64,000 bases of DNA, taken from positions 20,126,768 to 20,190,767 of the forward strand of contig CM025855.1 in the NCBI GenBank assembly GCA_003952965.2, read 5' to 3'. Of the stretch, positions 12,619 through 24,907 are shown one piece after another. Each line of letters opens with the position of its first letter. The first letter of the stretch is position 1. This DNA is from Morella rubra. Lineage: Eukaryota > Streptophyta > Magnoliopsida > Fagales > Myricaceae. A model generated the notes under the pieces. That model did not search any database. It saw only the letters and a list, made by a program, of their open reading frames with translations, and had not been told where the DNA came from. The position numbers and the translations under genes are program-made.

Positions 12619-13896
12619 TGATTTTGTAAATCCAAGGATTAAGGCAACCCAATAGGGGGGTGAATTAGGTTTCCAAAATTTTTCGTTATAACCCCCAAAA
12701 TCGTGTTTGCAAAGTAAAAGATAATTTAGCACAAGTATTTAAACAAATATTAATGCGATAAGTAAATAAATACTAAATGTAAAGAGTAAGTTAGAGAAGC
12801 AAACACAGATTTTTAGGTGGTTCGGCAAACCCGCCTACATCCACCCCTCAAGCTCCTTTACCGAGCCTTAAGGTTTTTCCACTATCTTCCAAATAGTGTA
12901 CACTCTAGCTTTCGGTGCTAGAGAACCGTACAAGTGCTTTTCCAGGCTCAACACTCACAACCAAGTGGTTTTTCGGGCGCACCACTCACAACCTAACCAA
13001 GCTTGAGATATACCCTCTCTAAGCTTCTTCTTTAGTGAACAACCTCACTAAAAGAATAACTTTTCTTGAATAGGAAGATACAATAATTAAACTCTCTCAA
13101 AGAGTGGTAAGAAAATGGAAAGCTCTATCTCTTTGCTTCATACAATGACAAGGATAAGAAAGTGTAATTTGTGTGAATGATATGAGAAATATGAAATAAG
13201 AAGGTTTAAGATCTTTCTCAAGCTATAGAAATGATATGTGGTCGTTCTCTCTTGTTTTAGAAGGTCTTTATATAGGCCACATTGGAAAACTAGCCGTTGG
13301 GGGTTGATTTGACAATTTTACCGTCATACCGGTCGACCGCTTCATGTACCGGTTAATTGCTTCAACTAGTCGTTGCTCAACGGTCATAAAATTTGAATGC
13401 TATCAAATTTTATCCTACGCGCCGCGTCATTCGCTTCATGTAAAGGATGGTCCACTTCATATAGCAGTCGACCACTAAAGATTATTTTCATAGACCGCTA
13501 CAATTAAAAAGCCCATTTTTGACATTTTTGAAATCCAATTTTCAAAAACTAACTTTCAAAAGTATAACCAAGGCTTGAGAGTTTATATAGGGATGATTTG
13601 AAAACATTTAAAGTGCATTTTGGTTGTCAAACTTGTGACAAGAAGATTATGCACGGTTTGAAAGATATGCAAGTGTATGATTCAAATCCTTGTCAAAAGT
13701 GAAACTAAGAGTTACAAGCTTATACCCTATGGTCTTGAATCTTCACTTTTGAGCTCCTTGCATCTTCTTGATCTTCAATTTTCTTGTCTTTGGCTCTTTG
13801 ATAAAAATATTTTTGTCTTTGAAGATGTCCATTTTGTAAACTTAATCCATTTATTGAAATCATCAAAATATCGATTGTGAACAAAAGCCAACATAT
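12619..13896 (+). repeat. Interspersed repeat R1, copy b
   Basis: About 1.28 kb inserted in the LINE endonuclease. The LINE reads NNGRRGCAN on one side and IRERLHQGLAN on the other, and these codons abut if the repeat is removed, leaving at most a 2-bp duplication (AT). The repeat carries the GGGGGGTGAATTAGG word near 12655, seen in related form at 61075 and, less exactly, at 8655. It encodes no recognised protein. LTR or Helitron-like origins are both possible. Confidence 0.65.
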
Positions 13897-16386
13897 TCGC
13901 ACAACCTCGTCGTCCATTATTCCACGTATATGGATTTCCATTAAAACTCATGTCAACTAGTCCACAAGAATTAATAAAATGGCGTAAACCACCAACGGAA
14001 GAACTAGAAAATGGTCAGCCACCTCTTTTTTCCACTTGTGAAGCCACAGAATTAAAATCGCCCATTAAAAGCCAATATTCCGAGTGGGCAGCAGCCAAAG
14101 ATTGTAAAGAATCCCAAAAGAGAGGTTTATCAATGTACCGAGATGGACCATAAGCCAAAGTAAGTAAAAAGGATTGGTGAGGGAGATCAGGATACGAGAA
14201 CACATTTATCATCCATTAAGAGCAACTAAGAACTACAGGGATATTAGGACGCCACAAAAACAGCAAGCCACCTCTCGTACCTACAGGTGGAACGAAAGCA
14301 AAAAAAGAGAAGTCAAACTTATGCACAGTACTAGTAGTTTGACTTTGTCTCAACTTAGTCTCCAAAAGAAACACAGTTAAGATTATAATCATGGAGCGTT
14401 TAAGGTCAGATTCATCCACCTGAGAATCCATCAGGACAAAGAACGGGTCATCATACAAAGTCAAAGCTTTGGCTGTACGAGCTTTTGCCAATTTGTTCAG
14501 GTGAGCTTGGTTCATTTTGAAGGCTGTCAAAGTTTTCTTAGACTTGTGCAGAAAGGGGAAGATTGGATCATCCACTTGAGAGGTCTCCAAAGTTCGCTCT
14601 GCAGGAGCCGAAAAGAAAGCAAGCCTTTTTTCAGCAACTTGGTCCACATCAGCAACCTCATTGAGTTTCCTCTTTCCTTTAGACTGCCAAAGACTATGAG
14701 TGGCCATAACATCCGAATATATCGATGCAGGAGGGAGCAGTGGCCAAAGAAATTCGGTGTAGAGCCAGAGCAAGGGCGTTGCTACCATGAGGTGGTCTAG
14801 CAAGTGCACTACTGTCTAAAGCATCAGAGGTCTCATTTGTAGACAATGGGTGGTCTAGCTTGTGATTTTATAGCCGAAGAAGTGAGGGGTATATGTGTAA
14901 AACTTTCCAAAGTTGACATAAGTGCTTGAACCACCTGAGGTAGATGTTGGGCATTAGGCACAGCAGGCGATGTAGGCAGAAAATGAGAAAACAGCAGTGG
15001 GGCAATATCTAAACCCCTGCTAAAATCGTGATCAAGGGGGTAAATGTAGTCAAAGAAGTCACTGCACTAGGATTAGCCTCTAATGAATGAGAAAACTGGT
15101 GAGCTGGCACAAATGATGGGGGCATTAAATGGCTACTGATGATGGATTAGTCAGTAGAGGAAAAATTGTCGTATATTCGCCCTTGTCCACAATCCACGTG
15201 TGAAGACTAGCTGCAACTAGATGCCAATGAAAGTCTCAGATCAGTGCTAGCACTTTGGAGGAGATATCAGTTAGATCTTTCGATAGTCTCCCCTGGAGCA
15301 TGATGCAGGGTTGGTCGTGAAGTAGGGAGACCAACAGGAGCTAGAACGTTAGATGATCCGGGTAGAGAAGGCTGATGCACTTTTGACGAGGAACCAATGA
15401 GTGAACTGTCCCAAGAATTTGCACACAACTAAGGGCCATAACACTGAAAATAACTCAGAAGAATTTCATGAGGACACATGGAAAGTGAATGACCTATTTG
15501 ACCACACTTGTAACAGCAATCGGAAAGTTTCTCGTAATGAAAATTGATAAAAGCACTTGATAAATTGGGATAAGGAAAAGAAAAACCTTCCTTGAGGGGA
15601 TTGCAAACATTAAAACGAACTTTGATTTGAAAAAATCGTTTGCAAGAAATATCATTTGGAAGCTTTTGAAGCTCCAAGAGTTGCCTAACTGAAGAACCTA
15701 TATCAGAGATATTGTGCTGGTTCATACTGGCCATAGGGAGGCCATGAAGTTGAATCCAAAAGGAGGACATAGCAAGATCAACCTCATCAATGGTCATTAC
15801 CGGTGACCAGTGTTGAAGCACAAGAAGATGACCCTTAAAGTTCCATGGAACCAGTTGAAGCACTTTGTCTTTGTCCACAGAACAGGATAAATGAAACAGA
15901 TAGGTAGACGTCACGTCTCGAATGCGTATTAGCCTCTAAACTTTCTTTGTAGTAACAAAGGTGTATAAATGGCGAGGTTACGGCACGATACTTATCCTAT
16001 GAGTCTCAAGATTGAGGTAAAGTCCTGGGATGTTTATAGACAACTATAAACTATAGAGAAAACGAGAGGAAGACTTAGTAAATATATATACAGAAATTAA
16101 TGCAGGAGAAAATATAAGTCAAGTTAGAAGAAGAAAATCATAGAGATATTATCACACAAACGAGTCATTACTAATTATAACGAACAATACTCAGGAACGA
16201 CATTTTGAAAAGAAAGAAAAAACAAACAACAAAATAAACGAGCCAAGCAGCTGGGGTTAGGGATTTGGAATTACAGGCCATTAGGCTAACATAAGTAAGT
16301 CTACAAATAGATATATCTCTAACCCTATTGTTCATATTAATTTCAAACACACCACAACAAATAAAAGAAACACCAAATAACAACAT

Positions 16387-16701
16387 CTAAGAGGAGTCTT
16401 CGCCTTCGTCGCTGGTGAGGTTGATCCACTCTATGTGGCGATGGTTCTCTCCCACGGGGCCATTCTCCCAAGGAAACTTTGGCGGTAGGTCCTTTGGGAT
16501 TAGGTAGGGCTGATAGTCCACTATTACCTTCAGGGCACGGATATGGATGACGAGGGTATGAGTGATCATATCATGGGTTACAAATGAATTGACTATTGGC
16601 ATATGACTTATAAAATAAATAGACGAATGGGTGAGTCTTAAGGACTCAGTAAGTGGAGAATGAGGGCATGTGACAATAACCATACAGCAGTACATATTCA
16701 A
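16387..16701 (-). CDS. Hypothetical ORF inside the 3.34-kb insertion, 104 aa
   Basis: I do not recognise this protein. The last third looks protein-like rather than random: KDLPPKFPWENGPVGEN, then HIEWINLTSDEGEDSS with an acidic tail ending at the stop. The first half is hydrophobic and may be non-coding or a separate exon. It lies near the 3' end of the element, in the element's own orientation. It could be a conserved peptide of an LTR or a captured exon. Confidence 0.35.
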   Translation of the reverse strand: MNMYCCMVIVTCPHSPLTESLRLTHSSIYFISHMPIVNSFVTHDMITHTLVIHIRALKVIVDYQPYLIPKDLPPKFPWENGPVGENHRHIEWINLTSDEGEDSS

Positions 16702-16747
16702 TAATCAGTTCACAAACAATTCATAAGCAGAGAAGCATACCAGAGAG

Positions 16748-16870
16748 ATGACATGTAGTATACAAATGATATGCAGTATGCAGATGATATGTAGTATGCA
16801 GCACACAGTCATGCAGTATATAGTTATAGTATATACAAGCAGTGATGCAACACACAGTATGCAATGTATG
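16748..16870. repeat. Short degenerate minisatellite, about 18-bp unit
   Basis: Two adjacent near-identical units, ATGATATGCAGTATGCAG and ATGATATGTAGTATGCAG, are flanked by looser ATGCAGTATA and GTAGTATACAA variants. The array lies inside the 3.34-kb insertion. Confidence 0.7.
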
Positions 16871-18459
16871 AAATGCACTTTTTCTCTCCCTTTAATGGTA
16901 ACCATTCCTTACAAATTTATCTGATTCACCCCCAACGGCCAAGTTGTGCATCCAATCTCCCCTGCACTTTAGGACAATCTTAGACATTCCTCTGTCTTAG
17001 GACACGAGTAAAGGCCCATCTGCCTTCTACTCCGGGCCATCCTTATCCAATAGTGATGGTTGCACTCCCCTGTGATTGATACCGTCACTCCATATAAACA
17101 TTCCATAAAAGGTGTCATTCCTTTAATATTTTGATGCAAAATGCTATGCAAATGCAATATTACATCCATACATCTAAAAATCCATAACTTGATATATTTT
17201 CCAAAAATATATCCTTTCCATAAATCCATATCCTCTTGCAAAATAATTCATAAACATGTATTTATTCCCAGAATAAATAGTATGTAAATAAATCTGAAAT
17301 ACTTTTCCACAATCAATAAATTAAGTACAACTAATGTCATTAGTCAAATCTAGCTCAAAGGTCCAAGGTCAATAATCCAGTCCAATGTTGACTTGCACTT
17401 GGGCTTACTAGCAAGCCCACTTTCATAAGTGTTCAGTGGCTGTAAAGGGCCACTTGGGCTGGTCTAAAAGCAATAAAAACAGGTCCAACAAGTGGGCCTT
17501 AAAAACAAGGCTTGATGGGTCCTTTAGGTCTCAAACTTTGGACTTCCCCATCCAAACCCAAAGCTTGACCAAAACACCCGAAATTAAGCCCATAAAAACA
17601 ACATAAAAGTCATACAAAAAATCCCAATACGAAAATATGCAAACAGATCCGTTTTAAGCAAAAATACAGTTTTTACATACAATTTCAAAAATTCATAATA
17701 AATTCATCTTGGCTCCAAATAATGTGAAATTTAAACTGGATGCTCCTAATGGTGTCTAGACTCATGGCTCAAAATTTTAGATAAATAAAATTCATATGCT
17801 ATATAATAAAAAGTGCCTAAACGCACTGATATCAAGAGTTAAGCTAAAATAGGCTAGTTTGAACTAATTAAGCAAATATTCTAATCTACACGTAAATCAT
17901 TGCACCAAATCAATCCTACATGCTTATAATACCTCTTAGGGATCTAAAAATCATGACATACAAAATAAAAACACAAAAATTATCATAAAATCATCAAAGG
18001 GGTAAAATGACCTAATCTCCATAATTACTCTAATTCTTCAAAATCTTCCAACATCAAATCAAATTAATCATTCCTCTAGCACATAATCAACCTAAAGAAA
18101 AGTTCCAGATCAATGAATTGCATGTTATTAGCCTAAATCATCAAAATACTAAAAACACCAAAAACATGCAAACTAATCCCTTACCTTAATCAATCTCCTC
18201 AAGCTTAATAATCACAAAACCTACATGAAACATCATTAGAACCTAATAACATCAAAACAAGATCAAGACACGCCAATTTCCAATGAACTCCAAGAATTTC
18301 ACAAAAACTCTTCAAAATCACCTCTAGGCTTCAATTGGGTAGAACCTCCTCTTCTCCTCTCAATCTCAAACTTTCTCCAAGATCTCTATCACTCTCTCCC
18401 TCTCTCTAAGATTTCTGAACAACTCAGTGAGGAGAAAGCCTCACACTTGCATGCTATTT

Positions 18460-18480
18460 ATACTAGTTCTTGACAAGGGT
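18460..18480 (-). promoter_or_regulatory. Candidate TATA box of the 3.34-kb insertion
   Basis: Minus-strand TATAAATAGCATGC, about 780 bp inside the TG-starting end, followed by a leader-like sequence. The placement fits an LTR U3/R boundary. This is inference only. Confidence 0.35.
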
Positions 18481-19769
18481 TAAACTTAGGGATATGATCT
18501 ATGTTGCTAGGGTTAAGAGGGAAACCATGATCATGCCTACCACTATATTAGGAGGTCTCATCAAGTATTTGATCAGCAATGGTGGCTATGGGCGGCAGCA
18601 ACCTAGGAGGAGGCAAGTGTATAGTGGTTTTGGAAGCATTTAATGATTTATAATGATTGCTTAGTGAATCTATGTGTTTGACCGGTTTTCCTGGTCAAAG
18701 GAGGTGCTGACTTGCAAATGGGCCAAGGATGGTCGAATGGGTTGTAGATAGGCCCAAAAAGAAATGATTTCTAAGCCCAAATACACTAAACAATGCAATC
18801 CAAGCCCAAACACTTATTAAAAATAAAAATTCTAAGAAATTATTCAAACAAGGCACGACATCCATCAATTAGGTCCTATTGACTAAGAAAACAATGAAAC
18901 AAAATATGTCAAGCAAAAAGATTGAAGAAAAATTGGGTTTCTAGAAGAAATAGGGCAAAAACAAGCTTTTAGGGGCAAAATTGTCTTTTCTAGGATATAA
19001 AAATAATTTATAAAAGTTATTAGGACACTGATCTGAGAAAATAGTTAATAAAATAAAAGAGCTTGAAAAGACAGAATGAAGATATTTTTATCATAATTTT
19101 TGGATATATAAAACTATTTATAGGAATTTTACATTGTTTACTAATAATAAAATAATTAATCCAAAATTAATAATATAAAAACTATTAATCATAATTATTA
19201 AGGAAAATTAAGATTATCAAGAATATTTAGAGAGTCGGGGAGTTACAGTAGAATTCTCCATGGCTTTGATTTTTAGATTAATAGCAAACTTCCATTTAGC
19301 TAGAATAGCATTAATAATAATGGACTTGCTAGGAGGTTTAGCCCAATAATTTTGCCAATCAATACAGTGCTAAACATTTGTGCTGCCATTTCCATATTGG
19401 GAGATATACGCCCTGGAAGTGTGTCCCACAGCATCTCTTCAATTTTCCGTGTAATAAGATCCATAGCAACATTGAGGTCATCCATGCGGGAGTTGTAGCA
19501 AGAAAAAGACCATAGAGAGAAGAAGAAAACAGCCAGAAAGTATACTAGTATGAGAAAACAAGCTACGAACAGCCAGTAAACCCAAACACGGAGAGTAGGC
19601 AGCCACAAAGATGATAGGGTAGGAAGGAATGAAAGGTAAAAAAGATAAAAATCTAAGAGAGGATTCTTACCTAGGAAGGAAGAATAAGAGAACCAGACAT
19701 AACGTCGGGGATGAGAAAGGGAGATAAACTCTCAAAGCAAAGGAGAGAAAAACTCTCAACTATAGTCTC

Positions 19770-20377
19770 AAATTCCAGAGTTTTGGTCGAACATAAAATC
19801 GGTCCATGAGTTTTCAAATTTGTAAAACAAGTCCCTAGAGTTTATTGTTTCAAAAAATTAGTCCCTCTCTTAAAAAAAAGTTTTTAATGTGGCATATCAC
19901 GGGGTCAACAAAAGGTACCCGTGGCGTGCCAGATCGCGAAAAAATAAAAAATTCAAATTAAGTTAAAAGATAAAACAATTATAGATATATTACTAAGAAA
20001 GAAAAAATTCCAATAAATTTTTTTTTTTTTTAAAAAAACAACAATGGATGGTTGAGGATACCCACCTTAAGGTTGATCATCCTGTTCGTCGGGCTTTTGA
20101 TTCTGATTTTGATATCAGTTCTGGTCAAGAAAGGTTTGTGACTAGTGAATACTAAGAATCGAAACAAGAATCATTTGAGAATTTTTCCAAAGCTAAAAAA
20201 TCTGCCCTTTAAGCAAAAAATTTCAGTTTAGTAATTTTTTTTTCTAAGTTTCTAAACAACATCATTTACTATAATTATGATGACGTAATTTTGCATATTT
20301 TATTTCAGAAAAATAAACCCTAGATCAAAACGTGGATCAAGGGTTCTTACAAACCTAGCCCCCCGATATTCGCCTCC
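19770..20377. other. Non-coding remnant between the LINE and the copia element
   Basis: 19780-19930 resembles the terminal-repeat-like sequences common in plants (AAGTCCCTAGAGTTTATTG, TTAGTCCCTCTC). From 20042 to 20154 a short open stretch on the plus strand reads like an exon (GQERFVTSEY before a stop), but I do not recognise it and do not call a gene. Confidence 0.35.
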
Positions 20378-20382
20378 TCATC

Positions 20383-20623
20383 TGTCAGAAAACACTGAGT
20401 TACCTGAGGGAATTGCCCAATTCTCATTACCGAATCAATCACTGTACATGTTCTATGTATACAAAACTCATTGTCACACTATTAGCTTAGCTGTACTGTG
20501 CAATTTCAATGAAGGACTATTCTGTCTATATATAATTACAAAAGAGTACAAAGCACCGAGAGACATATCTATCCTAAGTATAACATTTACAAAAAAAGTC
20601 TATAAAGTTGATTATTCTTTTAA
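20383..20623 (-). repeat. 3' LTR of the old copia element
   Basis: 241 bp. On the minus strand it ends TTTTCTGACA and begins TTAAAAGAATAATC. It pairs with 24908-25179. Confidence 0.9.
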
Positions 20624-20949
20624 CCCCCCTCAAGATGGGCATAGATGTTGAAAGACCCATCTTGGACACCAAGAACTAAAACTGAGTAGTCAATAAGGAT
20701 TTGGTGAAGATATCTGCAAGCTCAAATTTGGAAGGCATATTGTCTTGATTTTTCCAACATGCACTTGATCTCAAATAAAATGGAAATTGAGTTCCATGTA
20801 TTTGGTTCTTTCATGGAAGACTAGATTCTTGCTTAAGTGAATAGCTACTTTGTTGACAAAAACAAAAAACCAAAAAAAAAGCATGGGGTCAACATGAGAA
20901 ATATGAAAATTACGCAATAATGCAACTAACCACACTAACTCTGTAGTAG

Positions 20950-23900
20950 TGGAAGTTAAAGCTCAATATTCCACTTCAGCAGAAGACTGAGAGATTGTGT
21001 GTTGTTTCTTGGATTTCCAGCTGATCAAGGAATCCCAAGAAAAATACAATAACATGTGATGGATCTCTGGGTATCAGGATAATAAGCTCAATCAAAATCA
21101 CTATAGGCTTTGAGATGGAGGAAGGAGCCAATATTAAAAAAGAGACCATGCCCAATAGAACCCTCCATATTTTTGATAACACGAATGGATGCATTCATAT
21201 TGAGATGGTTGTGTTTGTCTATAAACTGACTTAGGACATTCACAGCATAAGTAAGGTCAGGCCAAGTGATGGTTAAGTAAATTAATCTTCCAACAAGCCT
21301 CTAGTAGCAAGTGAGATATGGGAGAAGTCTCTCTTGAGTGATGGACAACTTACAGTTCAGCTCAATGGGAGTAAATATAGGTTTGCACCCACGCTGACCA
21401 GCATCCTCCAGAATTTTAAGAGTCTATTTTCTTTGATATAAAGAGATGTCAAAGGTGGAGCAAGCTACCTCTTACCCAAAAAAATATTTCAGTTTGCTGA
21501 GGTCTTTGATTTTGAATTGACTCTGAAGATACTCTTTGATTAAGTATCATTACTTCCAAGCAAGATGATCATCGACATAAACTAATATGGAATTAATCCA
21601 GTTTTTTGCATGTTTATTGAACAAAGAATAATCTGGTTTGGATTGAAGAAAACCAATGGCAAGAAGAGATGTTAAAAACTTAGAGTACCATTGTCTAGAA
21701 GCTTGCTTAAGCCCATAGAAGGCTTTGTTAAGCTTACAAACCAGTTTGGTGACCCGAGTAGTCCCCTTTGCAACCAAGATCCAAAAGGAGATCCATATAA
21801 GCTTCCTCCTCAAGATCACCATGTAAAAATGCATTTTAGACATCTAATTGAGATAAATGACAGTCATGTACTAAGGCTAAAAGAAATACCTTCACAGTAT
21901 TAACATAGCAATGGGGCTAAAGGTCTCTTGGTAGTCTAAGCCCTTGCTTTGAATATATCCCTTGGAAACTAATAGTGCCTTGTACCTATCTGATCCGAGT
22001 TTCACTTTATAAACCCACTTACAGCCAACAGTTCTTTTATTTTGTGGTAAAGGAGTAATTTTGTTACAAGGCATCAAGTTATGAAGTCATTCTCTCCAAT
22101 GATAAAAAATAGTAGTTTGGTAAAAGGTTTAAGACTCTTTGATTAGGGAAAGTGAGAGGGTGAAGGCCTTGTGTGACATGGATAGATTAGAGTAAGTTAA
22201 ATATGGCTCCAAGGGATGGTTAGTGGAATGGGGAGAAGAGTGGATGAAGGTGGAAGTGTTGGACAGTAATTGAAGGGAAGGAGCATGGTTGCACCAAGAT
22301 TCAAAAGAGGGTTGGTCTTGTGACTACTAAACAAGCTAGCAATGGCACTGTTGGAGGTATTGTAGGGGTTGTATATCTTGGGTGGACCTTCTAAAAATGT
22401 AATGAGGAGAATGAGATGGAGGTTGAGGAGTGGGAGAGGCATCACTAGAAGGTATTGAAACGGGATATGATGGTTGGTCTGAGAAATTTTCTGGAGATGA
22501 TTCTAGTGTGGGAAAAGGAATGTCAAAGTGAGTGGCGTAATAGGAAGAGCCAGATCTGAGTTTCGGTCTGACGATGACGTGTGAGTGCACTAAGTGCCAT
22601 GGAAAGGAAAAGTTGACTCATGCAAGATTACATCTCGAGAATTGAAGGTTGAGTGTGTATCTAAGTCATATAATTTGTACCATTTGATCCTAAAAGGGTA
22701 TCCAATGAAGATACACCTTTGGTATCATGGATTAAATTTGGTTCAATGATACTATATTGTGCTGACAAAAAATAAATATCCAAACACTCGGAGGTGTAAA
22801 TATGAGAGAATTGTAGAAAATAATTTTTTGTAAGGACTTTTGTTGTCCAAAACAAGAGTAGGCATCCGGTTTACAGATATGTAGTAGTAAGGATGACATC
22901 CCCTAAAACTAGAGGTAAGGAAGTTTGGAATAGTAGAGAGTGGGCCATATTTAAAAGGTGTTGGTACTATCTCTCTATTACGCCATTTTGTTGGGGTTTT
23001 GCAACACAAGATTTTTTTATGAATAATCACATTTTAATTATACAAATCAATCATGAAAAATTTCAGTACCATTGTCCGATCATATGAGTTTGATTTTAGT
23101 GTTGAATTGACTTTGTACGAGTGTGAAGACAGATTGCAACAACGATTGAGTTTTTGATTTGTATTTCATAAGGTCGACCAATGTGATTTGAGTATAGTCA
23201 TCCACAATTGTAAGAAAAAAGTGGAATGCATTGATAAAGTAGAGTTGACACTAACAGAAAAATGAGATCTCTTTTGTCTTGCCAAATGACAAATTGTACA
23301 TTGTAAATTATGTTTTTTCTTTAGATTGGCAAAATTTGAATGAATTAAATTCATCTTTTGTATAGAATAGTGTCATAATATAAAATGCCAAAGCTCGAAA
23401 GAATGTTGTGTAGAAACATGGTAGGCTCTAGAGTGACGTGGAAGAAGATGATCCCTAGATTGTCAGCCATTAGTGTTAAGCATAAGAAAGTAGAGACCAT
23501 CATTGACTCTAGCAAGACCAATCGTCATCCATGAATATATGACATGAACAAAATAATAGTCGGCTGAAAAGATTAGATATAAGTCATGGTTTTCGGGAAG
23601 CTTGAGGGTGAATGTGATGCAAAATTGATAGAAAGAGGTGAAAAACTACCTGCAAAGTTTGACATCACAACATTCCTAGAAGGATCAGGTTCTTGAATTT
23701 TCAGATTCATGTCATTTGATGAAGATAAATTTGGCGTATTTTGTCCTTTACCAAGTTGTTGTATGTGGCCATTGAGTAAAGCTAAAACTTGTTGACTCTT
23801 AGCGTAAGTGAAAGGGATTTGTGGTATATTAGGGCTGATTTTCTCATGGTTTAAGTTCTTTAGAGTAACATGGTTGGCGAAATGACTGGGTTTGGTATTG

Positions 23901-24505
23901 ATGTAGGAGTAATTTTTATATCTGGTAAACTTAAAACGAAAGGAAAACCAATGATCCGGTAACACTTATCCTTAGTGTGTCTCGATTTTCCACAGTAGGA
24001 TTCAACTAACATCTAACTATTTCGTTTTATAATTTGGTTGGTAAATAGCTAAGTTAAATGGTTCAGGGCTTGGCGTAAATTAGGCTCATAGTCTCACATT
24101 ATCTCTCTTCTTACATCACAATAAAAAAATACAAAATCTAAAGAGAGAATGAGTTTCATGATAATAATTTGGCCCCTAATAGAAGAATATGAATCATTGA
24201 GTCCTATGAAAATTTTAAAACATAATCATTTTGCTGACCCGACCCAACCCAACATTTTGCAATGCATCACAAGAGCAATAAGGAAAAGGACGATAGTTCC
24301 TTAGTACTTCCCATATGGCATTTAACTGAGCGAAATAGTCACTTAGAGTGAGAATGCCTTGAGCCAGTATATTCAATTGATACTGAAGATGGAAACTTCG
24401 TGCATCATCCGACTGTGCAAAACAAACCCTTCGCTTGCCCCACACCTGCTTTGCCGAATTGATGGAGAGCACGGTTGATGCCAAATCCTTAAAGATGAAA
24501 TTCAA
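20950..24505 (-). pseudogene. Old copia gag-pol remnant
   Basis: Fragments appear in the normal Ty1/copia order on the minus strand. A gag UBN2-type piece is at about 24505-24215 (QLNILAQGILTLSDYFAQLN). Weak gag or protease-region text follows at 23965-23573. Integrase pieces are at about 23354-22660 (CTICHLARQKRSHF; LRVFGYLFFVS). The reverse transcriptase is at about 22077-21550 (GCKWVYKVK, KGLDYQETFSPIA, FYGLKQASRQWYSKF, LVYVDDHL). An RNase H remnant reaches about 20950. Numerous frameshifts and stops make it non-functional. The catalytic YVDD is kept but the following residues are altered. Confidence 0.85.
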
Positions 24506-24895
24506 AATCTATGACAGAAGGAGACTAATGCAACACAACTAAAAGGTATACAATAGCTTTGTTGGGGCTGGAATGGGGACAAACCCATCAAGAGACCCTA
24601 GCTTATTCTTGATAGAAATTGCAAGGGCAATAACACGACTCTAGGAGAGGTTATTAGAGTCGATTAGTTATAGAGTGACAACAATGGTGTTGGCATTGTC
24701 AGTTGGTGGAGAAAGAAGTGTGGATTTAAATCTTCATAGGGTGCCAAGGGGGAGCTTGAAGAATATCTACTTAAAGAAGAACTAGATTAATTAGAGCTAG
24801 AGGAACTAGTGGTTGATGATGTAGCCATGATTTGAGTGAGAATTTCTAGGGTTTGAAGTGATGAGAACAAGAGGAAGGTGAAGGCGAATTTGCAT

Positions 24896-24907
24896 GCTCT
24901 GATACCA
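24896..24907 (-). other. Primer-binding site, tRNA-iMet type (old copia)
   Basis: Minus-strand TGGTATCAGAGC, directly beside the 5' LTR ending in CA. It matches the standard complement of the initiator methionine tRNA 3' end used by plant copia elements. Confidence 0.9.

Larger units (their letters stand above)
8799..14809 (-). pseudogene. LINE ORF2 remnant: endonuclease, reverse transcriptase, zf-RVT, RNase H
   Basis: Recognisable parts on the minus strand: the endonuclease (about 14810-13897, with GTRGGLLFLWRPN and LLMGDFNSVASQVEKRGG), its C-terminal end (about 12618-12500, IRERLHQGLANQKWRVQYP then SDH), the linker and reverse transcriptase (12144-11112, with SLGSNKAPSSNGL and the catalytic YADDLL near 11180), a zf-RVT-type tail (about 10000-9570, SSSWIWKGL and RLVWTPDKKGSF), and an RNase H-like piece (about 8984-8799, with DEAEVVLLAL). 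Multiple stops and frameshifts separate the parts. Confidence 0.85.
15909..19247 (-). mobile_element. 3.34-kb insertion with 5-bp target duplication, candidate solo LTR or LARD
   Basis: The element is flanked by GTAGA at 15904-15908 and 19248-19252, and its removal restores the LINE ORF1 frame. On the minus strand it starts TGTAACTCCCCGAC. Its other end (minus strand ...GAGACGTGACG) does not finish in CA. No second internal copy of the terminus, no primer-binding site and no gag-pol were found, so a long solo LTR is the leading idea. A TATAAATAG word lies at about 18470 on the minus strand, followed by a pyrimidine/purine-rich leader-like stretch, as in LTR promoters. Confidence 0.7.
15429..19485 (-). 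pseudogene. LINE ORF1 (DUF4283 plus CCHC knuckle), split by a 3.34-kb insertion
   Basis: The N-terminal piece is 19485-19253, beginning MDDLNVAMDLITRKIEEM. A one-base loss near 19340 shifts the frame before the conserved PSKS and AILAKWKFAINLKIKAMEN segment. The C-terminal piece (15908-15429) resumes with TYLFHLSCSVDKDKVLQL and PWNFKGHLLVL, then WIQLHGLP and the CCHC zinc knuckle CYKCGQIGHSLSMC. ORF1 proteins of this type bind LINE RNA. The two pieces join exactly in frame (MENSTYLF) once 15909-19247 and one copy of the target duplication GTAGA are removed. Confidence 0.85.
8397..19760 (-). mobile_element. Decayed LINE (non-LTR retrotransposon) with three nested insertions
   Basis: Read on the minus strand, the order is: ORF1 with a DUF4283-type domain and CCHC knuckle, an endonuclease, a reverse transcriptase, a zf-RVT-type segment and an RNase H domain. 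The run of ten T at 8397-8406 is a plausible poly(A) tail, right at the right edge of duplication copy 1. The 5' end is not defined; 19760 is approximate. The frame is broken in many places, so the element is dead. Three younger sequences interrupt it: 10044-10912, about 12619-13896 and 15909-19247. Without them the LINE is about 5.9 kb, a normal plant LINE size. Confidence 0.85.

Noticed and set aside
16748..16870. Possible CRISPR-like repeat array
   Set aside because: Adjacent degenerate 18-bp units without spacers in plant DNA; an ordinary minisatellite.
8385..19790. Idea that the LINE 5' end restores the duplication sequence (CTCAAATTCCAGA near 19772 against CTCAAACTCCAGA near 39078)
   Set aside because: The match is only about 13 bp and the following bases differ; too weak to use.
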